The position numbers and the translations under genes are program-made. From the NCBI RefSeq assembly GCF_000227585.1, contig NZ_CAFB01000035.1, positions 14,279 through 53,136 on the forward strand: a stretch of 38,858 nt of DNA. Direction: 5' to 3'. Below, piece after piece: positions 35,979 to 38,858 of this stretch; position 1 is the first letter of the stretch; each line of letters starts with the position of its first letter. The stretch is from Candidatus Glomeribacter gigasporarum BEG34. GTDB taxonomy: Bacteria; Pseudomonadota; Gammaproteobacteria; Burkholderiales; Burkholderiaceae. The notes beneath the pieces were generated by a model. It searched no databases. It was not told the DNA's origin and worked only from the letters and a program-made list of their open reading frames with translations.

Positions 35979-36051
35979 AGAGCATTTTTCAATGGCTTGC
36001 ACTACGTCGCTGCGCGCTTGCGCATGGTGCGGACGCACCGAAAAAGGCTCT
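35979..36051. repeat. Palindromic TAGAGC-family element, short class, forming the maeB 3' end
   Basis: Left arm AGAGCATTTTTCA and right arm CGAAAAAGGCTCT are inverted copies with one or two changes, flanked by T and A. The span is 73 bp, like the copy at 14087, and both share an interior of the type GGCYTGCACTRCG. On the minus strand it encodes the end of maeB, including a TGA stop at 35991-35989. Confidence 0.88.
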
Positions 36052-38370
36052 AGCAGCCACTGCGTCCGCGACGACCAGCGCGGTCATATTGACAATCCGC
36101 CGCACCGTCGCCGCCGTGGTCAGGATATGCACAGGACGCGCAGCGCCAAGCAGGATCGGGCCAATCGAAATATTGTTGCCCGCCGCGCTCTTTAACAGGT
36201 TATAGGCGATATTCGCGGCGTCGATATTCGGAAAAACCAGCAAATTGGCCGCTTCATCAAAGGCGCAATCGGGTACGGTCTCCTGCCGCAACCCCGCATC
36301 CAGCGCGCAATCCCCCTGCATTTCACCATCAATCGCCAGTTCCGGCGCGCGTGCGCGCACGATGGCCAGGACTTCGCGCATTTTCTGCGCGCACGGCGCG
36401 GCGCTTGAGCCGAAACTGGAGTGCGAGAGCAGCGCAACTTTGGGTTCAATCCCAAAGCGGCGCATTTCTGCAGCCGCCATCCGCGTGATTTCAGCCAGTT
36501 GTTCCGGCGTCGGATCGATATTGACATGCGTATCGACCAGAAAAACCTGCCGGCCAGGCAGAATCAGGCCGTTCATCGCGGCGTACACCGGGCAGCCGGC
36601 GCGCCGGCCAATCACTTGATGAATAAAATGCAAATGGCGATGCGTGGTGCTGATCATCCCGCAAATCATTCCGTCCGCCTCGCCCTTTTTCAGCAACATC
36701 GCGCCAATCAGCGTTGTGCGCCGGCGCATTTCCAGTTTCGCCAGCTGCTTGGTAATGCCCTGACGCGCCATCATGTGGTAATACGTCTGCCAATAATCAC
36801 GGTAACGTGCATCATGCTCCGGATTCACGATGGTGAAATCCCGCTCTGGCGAAAGGCGCAGGCCATAGCGCGCAATGCGCTGCTCAATCACGGCGGGCCG
36901 GCCAATCAGAACCGGACGCGCGATTTTTTCATCGACAATGATCTGCACCGCGCGCAGCACGCGCTCTTCCTCGCCTTCACCGAATACGATGCGCTTATGT
37001 TCCGACGGCGCATTGCGCGCAACCGCAAAGATCGGCTTCATCATCGTGCCGCTTTGATAGACGAACTGCTGCAACTGCTGCCGATACGCCTCCATATCCT
37101 CAATCGGGCGCGTCGCGACGCCGCAATCCATCGCCGCCTGCGCAACGGCGGGCGCAATCCATACAATCAGGCGCGGGTCGAAGGGCTTGGGAATCAGATA
37201 TTGCGGGCCGAATGAAATATCCTGAACGCCGTAGGCGCTGGCGACCACATCGCTTTGCTCCTGCTGCGCCAGTTCAGCCAGCGCATGCACCGCCGCGATT
37301 TCCATCGAGCGGGTAATGGTCGTTGCGCCCGCATCGAGCGCGCCGCGGAAGATAAACGGAAAACACAGGACGTTATTGACCTGATTCGGATAATCGGTTC
37401 GGCCAGTGGCCAGCACTGCATCTGGCCGCGCTTCGAGCGCATGTTCCGGAAGGATTTCCGGCGTTGGATTGGCGAGCGCGAAAATCAGCGGCTGCGGCGC
37501 CATCCGTTGAACCTGCGTCGGCTTCAACACCCTGCCGGCAGACAAGCCGAGAAAAATATCGGCGCCTTCAATGACCTCATCCAACGTCCGTGCGGACGTC
37601 TGTTGCGCAAAGCGCGCTTTATACACGTCCATCAGTTCAGCGCGGCCCTGATAGACAACGCCGGCCAGATCGGTCATCCAAATATGTTCAGGCCGCAAGC
37701 CCAGATCGACCAATAAATCCAGACACGCGAGCGCCGCCGCGCCCGCGCCGGAGGTCGCCAGTTTGACGGTATCCAGCGTTTTACCGACGACTTTCAGACC
37801 ATTGAGTATGGCCGCCGCCACGACAATCGCCGTGCCATGCTGGTCATCGTGGAACACCGGAATCTTCATCCGCTTGCGGCATTCGCGCTCGACAATGAAG
37901 CACTCCGGCGCCTTGATATCTTCCAGATTGATGCCGCCGAATGTCGGTTCAAGCGCAGCAATGACCTCGACCAGCTTGGATGGCTTCTGTTCGTTCACTT
38001 CAATATCGAACACATCGATGCCCGCGAATTTCTTGAAAAGCACCGCCTTGCCTTCCATTACCGGTTTGGATGCCAGCGGACCGATATCGCCCAGACCCAG
38101 CACCGCCGTTCCATTGGTCAACACGGCCACCAGATTGCCGCGCGCGGTAAAGCGCGCAGCGGCCAGCGGATCCGTTTTAATCGCCTCGCATGCCGCCGCA
38201 ACGCCCGGGGTATAAGCGAGCGCTAAATCGCGCTGATTCAGCAAGGGCTTGGTCGGCGTGACGGTGATTTTCCCTGGCGTTGGAAATTCATGATAATCGA
38301 GTGCTGAACGACGTAGATGATCCGCTGGCTCAGCGCTGGAAGGCTTTTTCGAATCGGTTGAAATTGACAT
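35989..38370 (-). CDS. maeB: NADP-dependent malic enzyme (MaeB), C-terminus from a repeat
   Basis: MaeB decarboxylates malate to pyruvate with NADP. The malic-enzyme part spans residues 1-430, with LLNQRDLALAYTPGVAAACE near 44, FHDDQHGTAIVVAAAIL near 175 and the dinucleotide site LATSGAGAAALACLDLL near 205. From about 435 a phosphotransacetylase-like domain follows (KRIVFGEGEEERVLRAVQII, AGCPVYAAMNGLILPGRQVF), as in all long MaeB proteins. Residues 774-793 (RAFFGASAPCASAQRRSASH) and the stop are encoded by the 73-bp palindromic element; the natural end was probably just after VVADAVAA. The catalytic domains are not touched. It is divergent from thiL, with a 41-base gap. Confidence 0.96.
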   Translation of the reverse strand: MSISTDSKKPSSAEPADHLRRSALDYHEFPTPGKITVTPTKPLLNQRDLALAYTPGVAAACEAIKTDPLAAARFTARGNLVAVLTNGTAVLGLGDIGPLASKPVMEGKAVLFKKFAGIDVFDIEVNEQKPSKLVEVIAALEPTFGGINLEDIKAPECFIVERECRKRMKIPVFHDDQHGTAIVVAAAILNGLKVVGKTLDTVKLATSGAGAAALACLDLLVDLGLRPEHIWMTDLAGVVYQGRAELMDVYKARFAQQTSARTLDEVIEGADIFLGLSAGRVLKPTQVQRMAPQPLIFALANPTPEILPEHALEARPDAVLATGRTDYPNQVNNVLCFPFIFRGALDAGATTITRSMEIAAVHALAELAQQEQSDVVASAYGVQDISFGPQYLIPKPFDPRLIVWIAPAVAQAAMDCGVATRPIEDMEAYRQQLQQFVYQSGTMMKPIFAVARNAPSEHKRIVFGEGEEERVLRAVQIIVDEKIARPVLIGRPAVIEQRIARYGLRLSPERDFTIVNPEHDARYRDYWQTYYHMMARQGITKQLAKLEMRRRTTLIGAMLLKKGEADGMICGMISTTHRHLHFIHQVIGRRAGCPVYAAMNGLILPGRQVFLVDTHVNIDPTPEQLAEITRMAAAEMRRFGIEPKVALLSHSSFGSSAAPCAQKMREVLAIVRARAPELAIDGEMQGDCALDAGLRQETVPDCAFDEAANLLVFPNIDAANIAYNLLKSAAGNNISIGPILLGAARPVHILTTAATVRRIVNMTALVVADAVAARAFFGASAPCASAQRRSASH

Positions 38371-38411
38371 GAACGTCAGAATTTAAAAATCTACTACGGT
38401 AGAAATCTTAT

Positions 38412-38858
38412 ATGGTACGGGAAAAATCGCGCCACGCGCGCCATTTGAGCGAATTTGAGCTCATCGAGCGGTTTTTTACGCACAGAGCGCGCGCGCAGCC
38501 GGAACGCGCGGCAGCGATCGACAACGCGGAAGCGCCGCCGCGCAGGCCGCTGAAAACCGCTCTAGGCATTGGGGATGACTGTGCACTGATCAACGATACG
38601 GATGATGCCCAACTCGCGATTTCAACCGATATGCTGGTTGAAGGGCGTCATTTTTTCTCAAACGTCGATCCGCGCGCGCTGGGCCATAAAGCGCTCGCGG
38701 TCAATTTGTCCGATCTGGCCGCAATGGGCGCGGCGCCGCGCGCATTTACCCTCGCGCTTGCGCTGCCGGAGGCGCGCGAAGACTGGCTCGCGCCGTTTTC
38801 CGAAGGCGTGTTCGCGCTCGCCGATCAATACGGATGCGAACTGATTGGCGGCGATACG
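38412..38858 (+). CDS. thiL: Thiamine-monophosphate kinase ThiL (5' part)
   Basis: ThiL phosphorylates thiamine monophosphate to the active diphosphate. The frame is open from ATG 38412 to the window end (149 codons). It shows SEFELIERFF, then ALGIGDDCALI, STDMLVEGRHFF, HKALAVNLSDLAAMGAAPRA and CELIGGDT, all family signatures, including the metal-binding DD of GDDCA. A TTG at 38445 would give the commoner start LSEFELI. Between ERFFTH and TALGIG there are about 25 residues where the family is usually shorter; this stretch is bounded by AGAGC and GCTCTAG and may be another decayed repeat. Divergent from maeB. Confidence 0.9.
   Translation, partial: MVREKSRHARHLSEFELIERFFTHRARAQPERAAAIDNAEAPPRRPLKTALGIGDDCALINDTDDAQLAISTDMLVEGRHFFSNVDPRALGHKALAVNLSDLAAMGAAPRAFTLALALPEAREDWLAPFSEGVFALADQYGCELIGGDT
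38484..38563. repeat. Weak candidate for a decayed TAGAGC element in thiL
   Basis: The right side GCTGAAAACCGCTCTAG differs from the standard right arm by two bases. The left side is AGAGCGCGCGCGCAG, much poorer. The span is 80 bp, not a multiple of three, and falls where ThiL is longer than expected. It may be a degraded copy with later indels or simply GC-rich linker. Confidence 0.3.

Overview
The window looks like a betaproteobacterial chromosome of the Burkholderiales type. Supporting signs are the order mltD-carA-carB-greA, the trmB-mutY-mnmC cluster, a regulator-recC-recB-recD operon, divergent maeB/thiL and the protein sequences themselves. Many palindromic repeats, several frameshifts and a rotting transposon suggest a host-associated or otherwise drifting genome; that lifestyle is inference and I do not name a species.

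Layout. Bases 1-2950 are the right part of a heavily decayed Tn3-family transposon, ending in its 38-bp inverted repeat. It cuts a KilA-N-type phage gene. Bases 2951-7239 are a prophage or integrative-element remnant: two small ORFs, a YqaJ exonuclease, a RecT annealing protein, a DUF4224 protein and a tyrosine integrase next to tRNA-Pro(TGG). From 7361 to 14017 the minus strand carries greA, carB, carA and mltD. An XRE-type regulator (minus) and trmB-mutY-mnmC (plus) follow. At 18686-19032 lies a tRNA with anticodon CAU split by a 271-nt group I intron. Then come an atypical response regulator joined base-to-base to recC-recB-recD, a small DUF1640 protein, dacB and fabI (minus), an NlpC/P60 hydrolase, a frameshifted DUF218 gene, gltX, a lytic transglycosylase and maeB (minus), and the 5' part of thiL.

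The most unusual feature is a family of short palindromic elements with ends TAGAGCATTTTTCA, in size classes of about 71, 100 and 166 bp, usually flanked by TA. Two are inserted in frame inside genes: 56 codons in the linker of CarA and 34 codons in a lytic transglycosylase. One supplies the last 20 residues and stop codon of MaeB. A related palindrome supplies the only possible start codon of RecB. Several others abut genes so that the TAG stop codon is formed by the element's own TAG end. A second family, with ends AGAACCTATTTACGATCT, has one 290-bp copy between dacB and fabI plus half copies. The set resembles in behaviour the Rickettsia palindromic elements that insert inside ORFs, but the sequences look like TA-targeting MITEs.
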